A stretch of 63,874 nucleotides of DNA from assembly GCA_028280785.1 (NCBI GenBank), contig JANQLF010000064.1, positions 1 through 63,874 of the forward strand, read 5' to 3'. Under the pieces are notes generated by a model. It had not been told where the DNA came from, ran no database searches, and saw nothing but the letters and a program-made list of their open reading frames with translations. The stretch is from Planctomycetota bacterium. Its GTDB lineage: Bacteria; Planctomycetota; UBA11346. Within the stretch, counting starts at the first letter, position 1, and every line of letters begins with the position of its first letter. This document shows positions 7,345 through 16,395 of this stretch, in pieces. The translations under genes were made by a program, and so were the position numbers.

Positions 7345-9173
7345 TACGTAGCAGTGATGTTGCGGAATTACCATGGCAACGAGTTTATGTGCTGTGGATA
7401 ACAGTCTTAGCGTTAATTGTTTATACTATTTGCACCCTGGTTGGACTGACGGCATCAGTGTTTTTGAACGTATCGGTTGCCATGTGGACATCTATTCCGC
7501 TGTTCCTTTATAGTTTTATTTTATTGTTTGCCATTGGTGAAAAGAAATGGTTTGCTGGAATTGTTTTATTGCCTGTCTTATTGGCCATTGTTTGGCAATT
7601 GGCATCTATTGAGATGTATAGTGAACAAATGCGCTTTCTTACGTGGCAAGAAATATCCTTGTTGTTGAGTAACGATGGAACACGTTCTATTGTATTTGAA
7701 TATTTATGGTCAGTTCCAGTTTTTGTGCTGTCGATACTGTTTTATGTTTTTTATTTTTTAGGTGTTACTTATGCTGATCAATTACTTAGGCGTATTCCGT
7801 ATTACTTGCCATTAAGCGTGTTGGTATGTGTTATCTTATTTGGTGGAATCTGGTCTGGTATTTACGGCCATTATCAAAACAAATTTAAGGAACAGCGTTT
7901 AAGTGCGATGACGTGGTCGTCGTTAAGTTTGTCGTCTAGTGATAATCCTGTGGCATCAGAGGCTGTTGCGGGCACACAGTGGCACGCTGTGCATGACGAT
8001 ATTTTTGTGGAGCGGCAGCTAACACAGATGCAAGCATTAGGAGGCTTGTGCCCGAAGCGAAATATTATTGTAGTTATCCTTGAGTCACATGCCTTAGCAC
8101 ATATTGATCAAATAGGAGCGGATTATCAGCAGCATCAAGCGTCTTCACCTTTTTTAGGTGAATTAGCAAAGCAATGTATTCAATTTTCTAATTATTTTGT
8201 AACTGCTTTTTCAACGCAATCGGCTTCGTGGTCAATTCTCAGTGGCTTTCCTTATTACTATGAGGCAGAGTTTACACCGCGACTCATGCTCTTGGGCCCA
8301 GCAAAAGATTTTATCGATGCCGGTTATGCACTGCAATGGTTGCAAGGCACAGATATAGAATTTGCACATTTTAAGGGAATGTTGGAAACATTGAAGGCTA
8401 GCTGGGGGCCAAGTGAAGTTGAAAAACAACAACTTAAAAAGAAAGACGCTCGTTTATGGAGCCCTTGGGGCATGCCGGATGAGCAGCTTTATGAGGTTGC
8501 TTTTGAAAATTATAATACCCATCTTAAAGAAAGTTCTGAGCCAATTTTACAACTTATACTCACGGTGTCGAATCATGGGCCATATAATCTTCCGCCACAT
8601 ATCGAGGGGCATACATTATCACGAGACCATTTTGGCGGGATGCGTTATGCAGATTTTGCCCTGAAGCATTTTCTTGAAAAAGTGCGTTCACTGCCGATCG
8701 ATCAACAGCCGCTTATTTGGATTACAGCCGATACGGCTTTTAGAAATAAAGGCGATAACGAACATGGTCTTGATGCAGAGCCGTTATCTTCGATGCGCAT
8801 TCCGAGCTTATTGGTTTTGCCAGCAGATGTTTCAATTAAAGAACCAATTCAATCAATCAATGAAATGCTGTGCCATGAAGATTTGCTGCCGATTCTGGCT
8901 AAGATTGTTGGTGTTGAGACGAGATTTGATCAAAGGCTGAGTCAATTTCAGCGTCGACACATTCTGATTTATAATGAAGAAGGCAGCATTGTTCTTTCAA
9001 GCGAGCATTATTTGTACGCTGGCGACGCTTTTTATAGAATATTGAATCGTTGGAAGGTAGAGGCAGCAGAAGCACGTGGCGATCAATACGATACCTTAAG
9101 GCGTATCCATGATTATTCACATACATTACGCCGTTCAATTTGGTTTTATGGTGATCGAGACGTTATTCGGTAA
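7341..9173 (+). CDS. LtaS-like membrane sulfatase-fold enzyme, copy 2
   Basis: Paralogue of the preceding gene, 610 residues, with the same five N-terminal membrane segments and sulfatase-fold ectodomain. Matching landmarks are E248 (VILESHA), T292 (FSTQSASWSILSGFPYY), VSNHGPY and D464-T465 (ITADTAF). It also shares PWGMPDEQLYE and EPLSSMRIPSLLVLP with copy 1. As in copy 1, the expected Asp-His pair reads Asp-Thr. Start and stop overlap copy 1 by 4 bp, so the two are translationally coupled and may work together. Its 3' end overlaps the convergent phosphohexomutase gene by 11 bp. Substrate and product are not evident. Confidence 0.75.
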   Translation: MIRSSDVAELPWQRVYVLWITVLALIVYTICTLVGLTASVFLNVSVAMWTSIPLFLYSFILLFAIGEKKWFAGIVLLPVLLAIVWQLASIEMYSEQMRFLTWQEISLLLSNDGTRSIVFEYLWSVPVFVLSILFYVFYFLGVTYADQLLRRIPYYLPLSVLVCVILFGGIWSGIYGHYQNKFKEQRLSAMTWSSLSLSSSDNPVASEAVAGTQWHAVHDDIFVERQLTQMQALGGLCPKRNIIVVILESHALAHIDQIGADYQQHQASSPFLGELAKQCIQFSNYFVTAFSTQSASWSILSGFPYYYEAEFTPRLMLLGPAKDFIDAGYALQWLQGTDIEFAHFKGMLETLKASWGPSEVEKQQLKKKDARLWSPWGMPDEQLYEVAFENYNTHLKESSEPILQLILTVSNHGPYNLPPHIEGHTLSRDHFGGMRYADFALKHFLEKVRSLPIDQQPLIWITADTAFRNKGDNEHGLDAEPLSSMRIPSLLVLPADVSIKEPIQSINEMLCHEDLLPILAKIVGVETRFDQRLSQFQRRHILIYNEEGSIVLSSEHYLYAGDAFYRILNRWKVEAAEARGDQYDTLRRIHDYSHTLRRSIWFYGDRDVIR

Positions 9174-10491
9174 TTACGCTTTTTATTTCTTCTAGTTTGC
9201 CTTCCATGAGATCATTGCCTTTATAGGACTCAAGATTTAAGCGTACCACTGGTTCGGTGTTGGAAGCACGGACATTGCACCACCAGTCATCAAATTGTGC
9301 AGTAATGCCATCTAATTCAGTTACCTGAGCTCCTTCGAGTTTGCGAATGCGTTCGAATACGGCGGCAGGATCTTCTACTTTAAAATTAATTTCACCGCTA
9401 TGTTGATATTTGGCCAGCGGTTTTATTAAACTGCTGAGGCTATCTGCTTCACTGATAACATTGGCTAGCAAAATAAACGCGTAGAGGCCAGAGTCGGCAC
9501 CAAAGAAATCTCTGAAATAATAATGTCCTGAAAGTTCGCCAGCAAATGCGGCCTTGGTTTCTTTCATGGTGGCTTTAATGAAGCCATGACCAACGCGCGT
9601 TTCAACAGGTTTTCCACCGAGTTCTTTAATCAGCTCAGGCACCGCATGTGAGGAGCGTAGATCATAACAAATGGTCGCATCAGGCTCTTTTGCCAAATAA
9701 TATTTAGCGAGGAGTGCTGTGGTTAAATCACAGGTAACGATGTCGCCATTTTCATCGACCAATGCGCAACGATCACCATCACCATCGAAGGCGGCGCCAA
9801 AGTCTGCCTTCTCTTCGACGACGCGTTTGCGCAAGTCATTTAAATTTTCTGGTTTTAACGGATTCGCATCATGGTTCGGGAAACGTCCGTCTGGGTCGAA
9901 GTACATGGGGATAATATCGAGTCCCGGTAATTTGGGCTCTACGTGTTGAAATAAGGTTCCAATAATGCCATTGCCGCCATCGACTACAATTTTGAGTGGG
10001 CGTTTCAAATCAAGTAATTGCGATAAATATTCACCGTAAGCATTTAAGGTGACGGCTTCTTTAATCGATCCGCCGTCTTCCTTAACGACCGTTTGTGCGC
10101 GAGCTATTTTTTCAATATCTTCAAGTCCAGTATCACCTGAGATTGGTTTAAAGCCTGGTCCGGTAATTTTTACACCGCCATAGGGTGATGGGTTGTGGCT
10201 GGCGGTAATCATGGCACCACCGTCAGTATTGAGATGATGCATGCTATAGGTGAGCGCGGGGGTTGAGAGCATGCCGACATCGACGACGTGAACGCCAGCA
10301 TCAACTAAACCCTCGATAAAACGCTTTTTTAAATAGGGGCCAGAGAGGCGCATGTCGCGTCCTACAGCGAATGCTTTACCGGTTAATTCAAGGACCTGGG
10401 CAGTGGCGTTGCCGATATGGTAGGCCAACTCTTCGTCTAATTGTTCGGGGTAGAGACCGCGAATATCGTATGCTTTGAATGGGTCTGCCAT
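9163..10491 (-). CDS. Phosphomannomutase/phosphoglucomutase
   Basis: A cytoplasmic alpha-D-phosphohexomutase that interconverts hexose 6- and 1-phosphates, feeding nucleotide sugars for surface glycans. The product has 442 residues, close to the AlgC/ManB length. The active-site serine is S98 in TASHNP, the Mg-binding loop is DGDGDR at about residue 240, the sugar-binding loop is GELSGHYYF at about 320, and the phosphate-binding loop is RASNTEPVVRL near 420. The ATG at 10491 starts with the family sequence MADPFKAYDIRG. Its 3' end overlaps the LtaS-like gene on the other strand by 11 bp. Whether it prefers mannose or glucose phosphates cannot be told. Confidence 0.9.
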   Translation of the reverse strand: MADPFKAYDIRGLYPEQLDEELAYHIGNATAQVLELTGKAFAVGRDMRLSGPYLKKRFIEGLVDAGVHVVDVGMLSTPALTYSMHHLNTDGGAMITASHNPSPYGGVKITGPGFKPISGDTGLEDIEKIARAQTVVKEDGGSIKEAVTLNAYGEYLSQLLDLKRPLKIVVDGGNGIIGTLFQHVEPKLPGLDIIPMYFDPDGRFPNHDANPLKPENLNDLRKRVVEEKADFGAAFDGDGDRCALVDENGDIVTCDLTTALLAKYYLAKEPDATICYDLRSSHAVPELIKELGGKPVETRVGHGFIKATMKETKAAFAGELSGHYYFRDFFGADSGLYAFILLANVISEADSLSSLIKPLAKYQHSGEINFKVEDPAAVFERIRKLEGAQVTELDGITAQFDDWWCNVRASNTEPVVRLNLESYKGNDLMEGKLEEIKSVITE

Positions 10492-10609
10492 AGTCTGACT
10501 CCTGCCGTGTAGGCCGAAATTTATCGGTCGATTTGTGCATTGCTAGATCGCTTGATTGGCCCTGGTTAAGGCACTGGCGTTGGCTGGAGAGCAGTCTAGC
10601 CTGCTGCTC

Positions 10610-13477
10610 ATGACCAGCACTTATCGCATAGATATCTACCCCAAAACCGCTACGACTGATGAGCATTTGCTCAAGGAGGCTCAGGCACTTGGCTTGAGCG
10701 ACGTCGAGGAAATTCGTAGTAGCCGCTATTATTTAATTCGTGGTAATATTGATAACCAATCAGCTTCAACTGTAGCTCAGCAATTGTTAAGTGACCCGGT
10801 AAATGAGTCTGCGCATTTAGAAGTGCCAGAATGCGATGGCAGACGTGTGGTGGAAATTCAAAAGAAGCCTGGCGTCATGGATCCGGTTGAGGCGTCAGTT
10901 ATTAAGGGTGCCAAAGATCTTGGCTATGAATTAAGTGCAGTGCGTATTGGTAGTCGTGTTGAAATAAGTCCAGCGACAGATGAACAATGTGAGCAGTTGG
11001 CCTGGCAAGCTTTGGCAAACCAGGCTATCGAGGATGTGGCCATCGATCCTGAGGAATCAATTCGCTTTCCAGATGCTGGTGCTGATGTTCGCCACCCGCG
11101 TACCGAAGTCGATTTAGCATCGCTCGATGATGATGGCTTGATGAAATTATCTCAGGAAGGTTGCCTGAGTTTAAATTTAGAAGAGATGCATGCGATTAAG
11201 GCTTACTTTGAAAAGCTTGGCCGCAATCCGACTGATGTAGAGCTTGAGTCATTTGCGCAAACCTGGTCAGAGCATTGTGTACATAAAACATTTAAAGCAT
11301 TAATTGATTATGATGGACCAGAGGGGCAGCGGCAAATCGATAATTTGCTAAAAGAAACTGTCGCTAAGGTAACTCATGAATTAGACAAAGATTGGTGTAT
11401 TTCAGTATTCACGGATAATTCCGGTATAATTGAGTTCGACCAACATTTCGGTGTTTGTCTCAAAGTTGAAACGCATAATCACCCGTCTGCGATCGAGCCA
11501 TATGGTGGCGCGAATACCGGTCTTGGTGGTGTGATTCGCGATATTCTTGGTACCGGATTGGGCGCTAAGCCAATCTTTAATACTGATGTATTTTGTTTTG
11601 GTAATTTAGATGCAAAAGCTGAAGAATTGCCACCAGGGACGATACATCCACGCCACTTAATGCGCCGCGTAGTTGCTGGTGTACGTGATTATGGCAATCG
11701 GATGGGGATTCCGACTGTTAATGGCTGCATTCGTTTTGATGACCGTTATGTCGGTAATCCATTAGTGTTTTGTGGTACCGGAGGATTAATTCCTCGTGAT
11801 AAATGCTTTGGTGATGCTCAGGTGGGTGACCATATCATTGTAGTCGGTGGTCGCACTGGTCGCGATGGTATTCATGGCGCGACATTTAGTTCAATCGAAT
11901 TGCACGAAGAATCTGAGGTAGTTTCCTCAGGTGCTGTTCAAATTGGTAATGCTATCGAAGAGAAAAAAGTCGCTGACACCTTTTTACAGGCGCGTGATAA
12001 AGGTTTATTCAGTGCTACGACTGACTGTGGCGCTGGCGGTATTTCTTCAGCAATTGGAGAAATGTCAGAAAAAGAAGGCTGTGTTGTTCATTTAGATCGC
12101 ATGCCGCTTAAATATGACGGTCTGACCTATACTGAGATTTGGATTTCCGAAGCGCAAGAGCGTCTCGTAGCTGCAGTGCCTGCCGAAAAAATTGAAGAAG
12201 CTTTAGCGTTATTTGCCGCTGAAAATGTCGAAGCTACTGACGTTGGCGAAATTACTGGCGATAAAAAATTGGTTTTGCGTTATCACGATGAAGTGGTCGC
12301 TGATATCGACATGGAAATGCTACATGACGGCATTCCGCGCCTGCAATTAAAGGCAGTGTTTAAGCAAGTGGACGAAAACGCTGCGTCCTATACAAAGCCA
12401 AATAATTTAGGCGAAAAGCTCGTAGAAGTCATTGGTCGACCTAATTTAGCGAGTAAAGAATGGGTCATTCGTCAATATGATCATGAAGTACAGGCTGGTT
12501 CGATCATTAAGCCGCTTGTTGGTGTCAGTCAGGATGGACCTGGAGATGCAGCAGTTGTAGCGCCAGTGTTAGGAAGAGATCGCGGTATTGCTGTGGCTTG
12601 TGGATTAAATACCTGCTATAGCGACAGCGATGCCTATAACGCTGCTGCAGCCGGTATCGAAGAGACGTTCCGTAACCTTATCTGTGTTGGTGCGACGATC
12701 GATAGGGTTGCTCTGCTTGATAATTTCAGTTGGGGCAATTGTAATAAGCCTGAAAATCTAGGCGCGTTGGTGCGAGCATGCGATGCTTGTTATGACGTTG
12801 CACATTATTTTGAGGCACCATTTGTATCAGGTAAAGATAGCTTGAACAATGAATACCGACATGGTGATGAAACGATTATTATTCCGCATACCTTATTAAT
12901 TACCGGTATGACCGTGGTCGAGGATGTTACTAAGAGCATCACCATGGATTTAAAGGCTGTTGAAGATGCAATTTTTGTCGTTGGTTTAACTAAAAATGAA
13001 CTTGGTGGCAGTGAGTTTATAGCTGCCTGTGGGGGCTCTGGCGGTCAGGTTCCTAAATTTGATAAAGCATTATCGAAGCCGGTATTATTAGCAGTTCAAG
13101 AATGTATCCAAAAGGGTTTGGTTAACGCAGCACACGATTGTAGTGAAGGCGGTTTGGCTACAGCGCTAGCCGAAATGGCCTTCTCTGGTGGTTTTGGCCT
13201 CGACATCGATGCTGATCGAATCCCACACAGTGAAGAGGTGAAGCAACTTGATGAATTGTTGTTTAGCGAAAGTTTAAGCCGCATTATTATCAGTGTTCCT
13301 CATGATAAGGTTAATGAGGTGAGACCACTGTTGGCTGATGTGCCAAATGAGTTCGTAGGTACCGTGGTGGAAGAGCAACAGTTGAGCGTCAAAGGTCTCG
13401 GTGACTCGTTCGCAGTATCTTTGTCAGATCTTAAAACATCGTGGAAACGTGGAGTCACGCAGCACGTCGAAGGCTAA
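10610..13477 (+). CDS. purL: FGAM synthase, PurS-PurL fusion
   Basis: Phosphoribosylformylglycinamidine synthase converts FGAR to FGAM in purine synthesis, using ammonia from PurQ. The 955-residue product starts with two PurS-like segments (about 1-80, YRIDIYPK; and 88-165, VVEIQKKPGVMDPVEASV), then the large PurL subunit. Landmarks include TWSEHCVHKTF near residue 221, VETHNHPSAIEPYGGANTG near 287 and SGKDSLNNEY near 740. There is no C-terminal glutaminase domain, so a separate PurQ is expected elsewhere. An upstream in-frame TTG at 10556 would add 18 residues; the ATG at 10610 fits the PurS start better, although neither has a good ribosome-binding site. A strong bidirectional terminator follows. 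Confidence 0.93.
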   Translation: MTSTYRIDIYPKTATTDEHLLKEAQALGLSDVEEIRSSRYYLIRGNIDNQSASTVAQQLLSDPVNESAHLEVPECDGRRVVEIQKKPGVMDPVEASVIKGAKDLGYELSAVRIGSRVEISPATDEQCEQLAWQALANQAIEDVAIDPEESIRFPDAGADVRHPRTEVDLASLDDDGLMKLSQEGCLSLNLEEMHAIKAYFEKLGRNPTDVELESFAQTWSEHCVHKTFKALIDYDGPEGQRQIDNLLKETVAKVTHELDKDWCISVFTDNSGIIEFDQHFGVCLKVETHNHPSAIEPYGGANTGLGGVIRDILGTGLGAKPIFNTDVFCFGNLDAKAEELPPGTIHPRHLMRRVVAGVRDYGNRMGIPTVNGCIRFDDRYVGNPLVFCGTGGLIPRDKCFGDAQVGDHIIVVGGRTGRDGIHGATFSSIELHEESEVVSSGAVQIGNAIEEKKVADTFLQARDKGLFSATTDCGAGGISSAIGEMSEKEGCVVHLDRMPLKYDGLTYTEIWISEAQERLVAAVPAEKIEEALALFAAENVEATDVGEITGDKKLVLRYHDEVVADIDMEMLHDGIPRLQLKAVFKQVDENAASYTKPNNLGEKLVEVIGRPNLASKEWVIRQYDHEVQAGSIIKPLVGVSQDGPGDAAVVAPVLGRDRGIAVACGLNTCYSDSDAYNAAAAGIEETFRNLICVGATIDRVALLDNFSWGNCNKPENLGALVRACDACYDVAHYFEAPFVSGKDSLNNEYRHGDETIIIPHTLLITGMTVVEDVTKSITMDLKAVEDAIFVVGLTKNELGGSEFIAACGGSGGQVPKFDKALSKPVLLAVQECIQKGLVNAAHDCSEGGLATALAEMAFSGGFGLDIDADRIPHSEEVKQLDELLFSESLSRIIISVPHDKVNEVRPLLADVPNEFVGTVVEEQQLSVKGLGDSFAVSLSDLKTSWKRGVTQHVEG

Positions 13478-13503
13478 GATCTATTCAATCTATAAGTAAA
13501 AAG

Positions 13504-13533
13504 AAAAACCCTACGCGAGCGCGTAGGGTTTTT
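13504..13533 (+). terminator. Bidirectional terminator, purL / tRNA-Leu
   Basis: A perfect 14-bp stem (13504-13517 with 13520-13533) has a 2-nt loop (AG), an A run on the left and a T run on the right. It can end purL on the plus strand and the tRNA-Leu transcript on the minus strand. Confidence 0.88.
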
Positions 13534-13535
13534 CG

Positions 13536-13622
13536 TGGTACCGGAGATGGGACTCGAACCCATAACCCCTTACGGGGTACAGATTTTAAGTCTGCTGCGT
13601 ATGCCAATTCCGCCACTCCGGC
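13536..13622 (-). tRNA. tRNA-Leu(UAA)
   Basis: The minus strand folds as an 87-nt class II tRNA. The acceptor pairs GCCGGAG with CTCCGGT (one G-U pair), the anticodon arm is GCAGA-CTTAAAA-TCTGT giving anticodon UAA, the long variable arm pairs CCCC with GGGG, and the T arm carries GGTTCGAGTCC. The CCA end is encoded (13536-13538). It lies 2 nt from the terminator hairpin. Confidence 0.95.
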
Positions 13623-13674
13623 GAGGGGGCAGATATCTATCAGGTACTTTCAGAGGTACAAGTCTGTGTTGTGC

Positions 13675-15261
13675 TTAGCGTGCGCTGTCCGTGTCGATAG
13701 GCGCTTCGTCGTCGATGACAATGTCTTCGCTATCAGCTTCGATAATCACTTCTTCAATCGTTTTCTTTTTGGTCTCTTTCTTGTCGTCCTTCTTTTCTTC
13801 TTTATCGACGGCATCTATAGTTGCTAAGCCGTCAAGAACATGCTGATAGGCTTTTTGGATCACGGTGGATTCATCAGGGACGTAGGAACAGTAGACCACG
13901 AAAGCGGTTTCTGATTTCAAGAATAAGACACAGGACATGATGCCATTGCGTTCTTCTCTGCCTTCTTTGAAGCTGAAGCGCGCTTCTTTGCTCGCGCTGC
14001 CAACGCTGAGTACGCTTGGTTGAGAAGCAGAGAAGCTTTCTTTTGCCTTAATTGGTTCGAGCTGCTTTTCAAAGAGTTCAAGGAAATTATCTGATTGAGC
14101 CGCACGGACGACAGTCAAAGAAATATAGGCAGTATCGCTTTGTGGATCGATCCACGTGACATCACCATCAATTGCTTCCTGATTGCGGTGCCAGCCTTCA
14201 GGCACAGGTAAATCTAGGCCAGTCAGATCGTCTTTGAAATTGTTTAATAATCCCTTTGATTCGAGTTCCTCTTTGACGGATTTCTTACCGAGTGCTTCTC
14301 GCAATAAATTACTGTTTGGATTGAGGCGTAGGCCAGTTTGCAGAGCTTTGTGTTGGAGCTCCAAGGCTTCAGGCAATACATCTCGGTATTGGCCTATTTC
14401 TTTTGATAAAGCCAAGAATGCTTTGTCATCACCAGGTTTGATTGCATTCAAGTCTTTGTGGAATTGTAGGATTTTTTGTTCTTGTTTGGTGACCCATTTT
14501 CCTTCGTGTTGCGTTAATCCTAAAATACCCATGCGTTCTACCAGTTTTTGCGTAGCAACTTCGTTTAATTCACTGACCCAATCTTGTGAACCGAGTTTGG
14601 CAGCGCGTGATTTATCACTTAACTCATCAGTTGACCAATTCATCGCCTTTAACAATAAATCTATGTCGCGTTGACTTTTTGCTTGTTTTGCAACGGCATT
14701 AATGCAGTCATCAACAATGTTGTCGGCAGCCGCTATCCATACAGCACGATTACCCATATTTTTCCCAGTTTTTCTGACCCATTTTGAATAGGTGACGCGC
14801 TCGGCATAATTTGATTCACCAATTTCCGCGAGCTTCGAAGCGATGATCATAGAGTCAGAGGGTGCACGCAGAACATCTTTGGTTTTAAACACCAGCTGCT
14901 CATCTTTAAATTTGGCAACTTTTCCTAATATATACACATTGTCACCATCAATGATGGTAGACCATTCCTCAGTGTCCGTACCAATGATCAGAGTTGGGAA
15001 AGAATAAAATTGAACAGTAGTGCCTTCAAGTTGTCTGAATTTAGCTTGGATCATGACGTCCTTGCCAATCAAAAAGCTTAAGTCTTCTTGGTCGCTTTGC
15101 TCGACTTGTAGATAGCTCTTTTCTTTATGATCAACGTACCAGCGCTCGACGCCTTTCAGCGTCATTGACCATTCGTCTTCCCATGGTGACTCATTGCTGT
15201 CAGCGGCAAATAGGCTGATGCAGAGGCTAGAAGCGATGACCAAACGACAGATTGACCACAT
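13675..15261 (-). CDS. Secreted protein of unknown function with charged tail
   Basis: I do not recognise this protein. The ATG at 15261 is preferred over an ATG at 15267 or TTG at 15279 because GGAG lies 7 nt upstream of it. The product then has 528 residues and begins with a Sec signal peptide (MWSICRLVIASSLCISLFAAD), so it acts outside the cytoplasm. Residues about 25-130 are beta-rich (YLQVEQSDQEDLSFLIGKDVMIQAKF), 130-330 are mainly helical, and 335-480 form a mixed domain with WIDPQSDTAYISLTVVRA. The last 45 residues are a Lys/Glu/Asp tail (KEEKKDDKKETKKK then an acidic end). It is single, next to tRNA-Leu. A planctomycete-type lineage protein is likely. Confidence 0.6.
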   Translation of the reverse strand: MWSICRLVIASSLCISLFAADSNESPWEDEWSMTLKGVERWYVDHKEKSYLQVEQSDQEDLSFLIGKDVMIQAKFRQLEGTTVQFYSFPTLIIGTDTEEWSTIIDGDNVYILGKVAKFKDEQLVFKTKDVLRAPSDSMIIASKLAEIGESNYAERVTYSKWVRKTGKNMGNRAVWIAAADNIVDDCINAVAKQAKSQRDIDLLLKAMNWSTDELSDKSRAAKLGSQDWVSELNEVATQKLVERMGILGLTQHEGKWVTKQEQKILQFHKDLNAIKPGDDKAFLALSKEIGQYRDVLPEALELQHKALQTGLRLNPNSNLLREALGKKSVKEELESKGLLNNFKDDLTGLDLPVPEGWHRNQEAIDGDVTWIDPQSDTAYISLTVVRAAQSDNFLELFEKQLEPIKAKESFSASQPSVLSVGSASKEARFSFKEGREERNGIMSCVLFLKSETAFVVYCSYVPDESTVIQKAYQHVLDGLATIDAVDKEEKKDDKKETKKKTIEEVIIEADSEDIVIDDEAPIDTDSAR

Positions 15262-15790
15262 AGACATTCTCCAATGCAAAGGACAGCTTTGAGTCTAGAG
15301 TGAGGGGCCAGGGGGACAAGGTCAGGTAGGCCAATAGTTGTAGATGCATGATAGGAAGTTTGATGAAAAATGGGGATATATGGCTGGGTAAAGAAGGCGC
15401 GTTAGGTCCAAAAGAATGGTCATGTTTAGGTTGCCGTGGAAGGGAAATGAAAATGTTGTTGTGTCACCCCAGCCCATCTCCTCGTCTCCTCGCTTTGCTG
15501 CGGGGTAATAGGGGGAATTGTAGGATGTAATTCAAGCCCATAGGCATGGACTTGAACCGAATGAACGCGTAGGGCTTTGCACGGAGCCGGGTTAATTTTG
15601 GTGTAATACTAAATTGCATCACCCCAGTCCGGCTTCGCTTACTCCTCGCATTCGCTGCGGGGTTGCGCTCGCGCTCAACGGGCCCTAAAGCACGGTCAAG
15701 CCGCATCGAGACCACGCCCGTGGCTTTCTAAATGCTTCGCATTTATCTGTTTCGCCCTCTTGCATGGCATGCAAGAGATCTGGGTGTACC
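15262..15790. other. Intergenic island with a 45-bp repeat and short palindromes
   Basis: About 530 bp without a supportable gene. It contains two diverged copies of a roughly 45-bp element (15464-15506 and 15619-15663), both starting TCACCCCAG and ending GCTGCGGGGT, and a perfect small palindrome AATGC-TTC-GCATT (15731-15743). A plus-oriented piece matching the tRNA-Ala anticodon arm lies at 15759-15784. ORFs drawn across it look like chance translations of repeats. Confidence 0.55.
15464..15663. repeat. Pair of ~45-bp intergenic repeats
   Basis: Copy A is 15464-15506 and copy B is 15619-15663. They share TCACCCCAG at the left, CTCCTCGC in the middle and GCTGCGGGGT at the right, with a variable middle. 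Together with the nearby palindromes they look like a dispersed intergenic repeat family. Only two copies are seen here. Confidence 0.5.
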
Positions 15791-15796
15791 AATAAA

Positions 15797-15825
15797 AAAG
15801 CAGATCGATTGTGACGATCTGCTTT
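15797..15825 (-). terminator. Terminator downstream of tRNA-like remnant
   Basis: An 11-bp perfect stem, AAAGCAGATCG (15797-15807) with CGATCTGCTTT (15815-15825), is followed on the minus strand by a T run. It occupies the same place relative to the tRNA-like remnant as the 15980 terminator does relative to tRNA-Ala, and both are preceded on the plus strand by CCAATAAAAAA. Confidence 0.75.
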
Positions 15826-15832
15826 CGAATTC

Positions 15833-15909
15833 TGGTGGAGATATGGGGAGTCGAACCGCGAGCAGGTAAAAGCATTTCATGCTTTTAGAAGGCCAACTGC
15901 TTGGCCTTC
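15833..15909 (-). pseudogene. Decayed tRNA copy related to tRNA-Ala
   Basis: The 25 bp at 15833-15857 are identical to the 3' end of tRNA-Ala (16012-16036): T loop, acceptor 3' strand, discriminator and CCA. Upstream on the minus strand an anticodon-arm-like hairpin remains (AAAGC-ATGAAAT-GCTTT, with GAA in the anticodon place) and a D-arm-like stem with AGTTGG. The T stem is mispaired and no matching 5' acceptor strand is visible, so it is probably non-functional. Alternatives are an attachment-site scar or a partial tandem duplication. Confidence 0.45.
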
Positions 15910-15959
15910 GGCCCGCGGGGCCAGCCGTAGCTTGCGAAGGCTGGACCTCGTAGAAGGTC
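15868..15959. repeat. Chain of five short inverted repeats
   Basis: Five hairpins follow one another: AAAAGCAT/ATGCTTTT (15868-15886), GAAGGCCA/TGGCCTTC (15888-15909), GGCCC/GGGCC (15910-15922), CCAGCC/GGCTGG (15921-15944) and GACCT/AGGTC (15944-15959). All stems are perfect and the loops are 3 to 12 nt. The first two overlap the tRNA-like remnant. Confidence 0.6.
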
Positions 15960-15979
15960 TGGGGAATCCAATAAAAAAC

Positions 15980-16000
15980 CGGTTACCTGAGTAGGAACCG
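15980..16000 (-). terminator. Terminator of tRNA-Ala
   Basis: On the minus strand a stem pairs 15993-16000 with 15980-15988 (one bulged base at 15985) and is followed by six T. It begins 11 nt after the tRNA CCA end. Confidence 0.7.
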
Positions 16001-16011
16001 ACGTTTGTAAG

Positions 16012-16087
<76 letters not shown>

Positions 16088-16395
16088 TTGAGGGCGTGGG
16101 AATGTATGGCCTGCTAAGGCAACTCAAGTATTCAGTAGTTCTTAGGGTCATTTGCATGTTATTTATACTTAAATTTAAGTTAATTTATTCCTATGAATTA
16201 AAAAATCCGTGTTTAAGTCACAAATATTTTCTGTACGAATTGTTTCACCAATTGACCAGTAATTCATAACTACACATTATATAAGTAATTATGATTAAAG
16301 GATAACAAGTCTCATCTAGTGTCCCACATCATAATGTATTTTGGGAGTTTTTGATTTGGCTACGTAATCAACTGGATCTATAATCAACCAGTTTT
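16088..16395. other. AT-rich intergenic stretch
   Basis: About 308 bp, strongly AT-rich, between tRNA-Ala and the first small ORF. The tRNA promoter should lie at its left end. I see no convincing gene, repeat or RNA in it. Confidence 0.5.

Noticed and set aside
13441..13827. Plus-strand 128-codon ORF
   Set aside because: It overlaps the purL end, the terminator, tRNA-Leu and an opposite gene; no protein features.
15464..15715. ORFs of 60-83 codons across the intergenic island
   Set aside because: They translate the 45-bp repeats and palindromes and have no ribosome-binding site or domain pattern.
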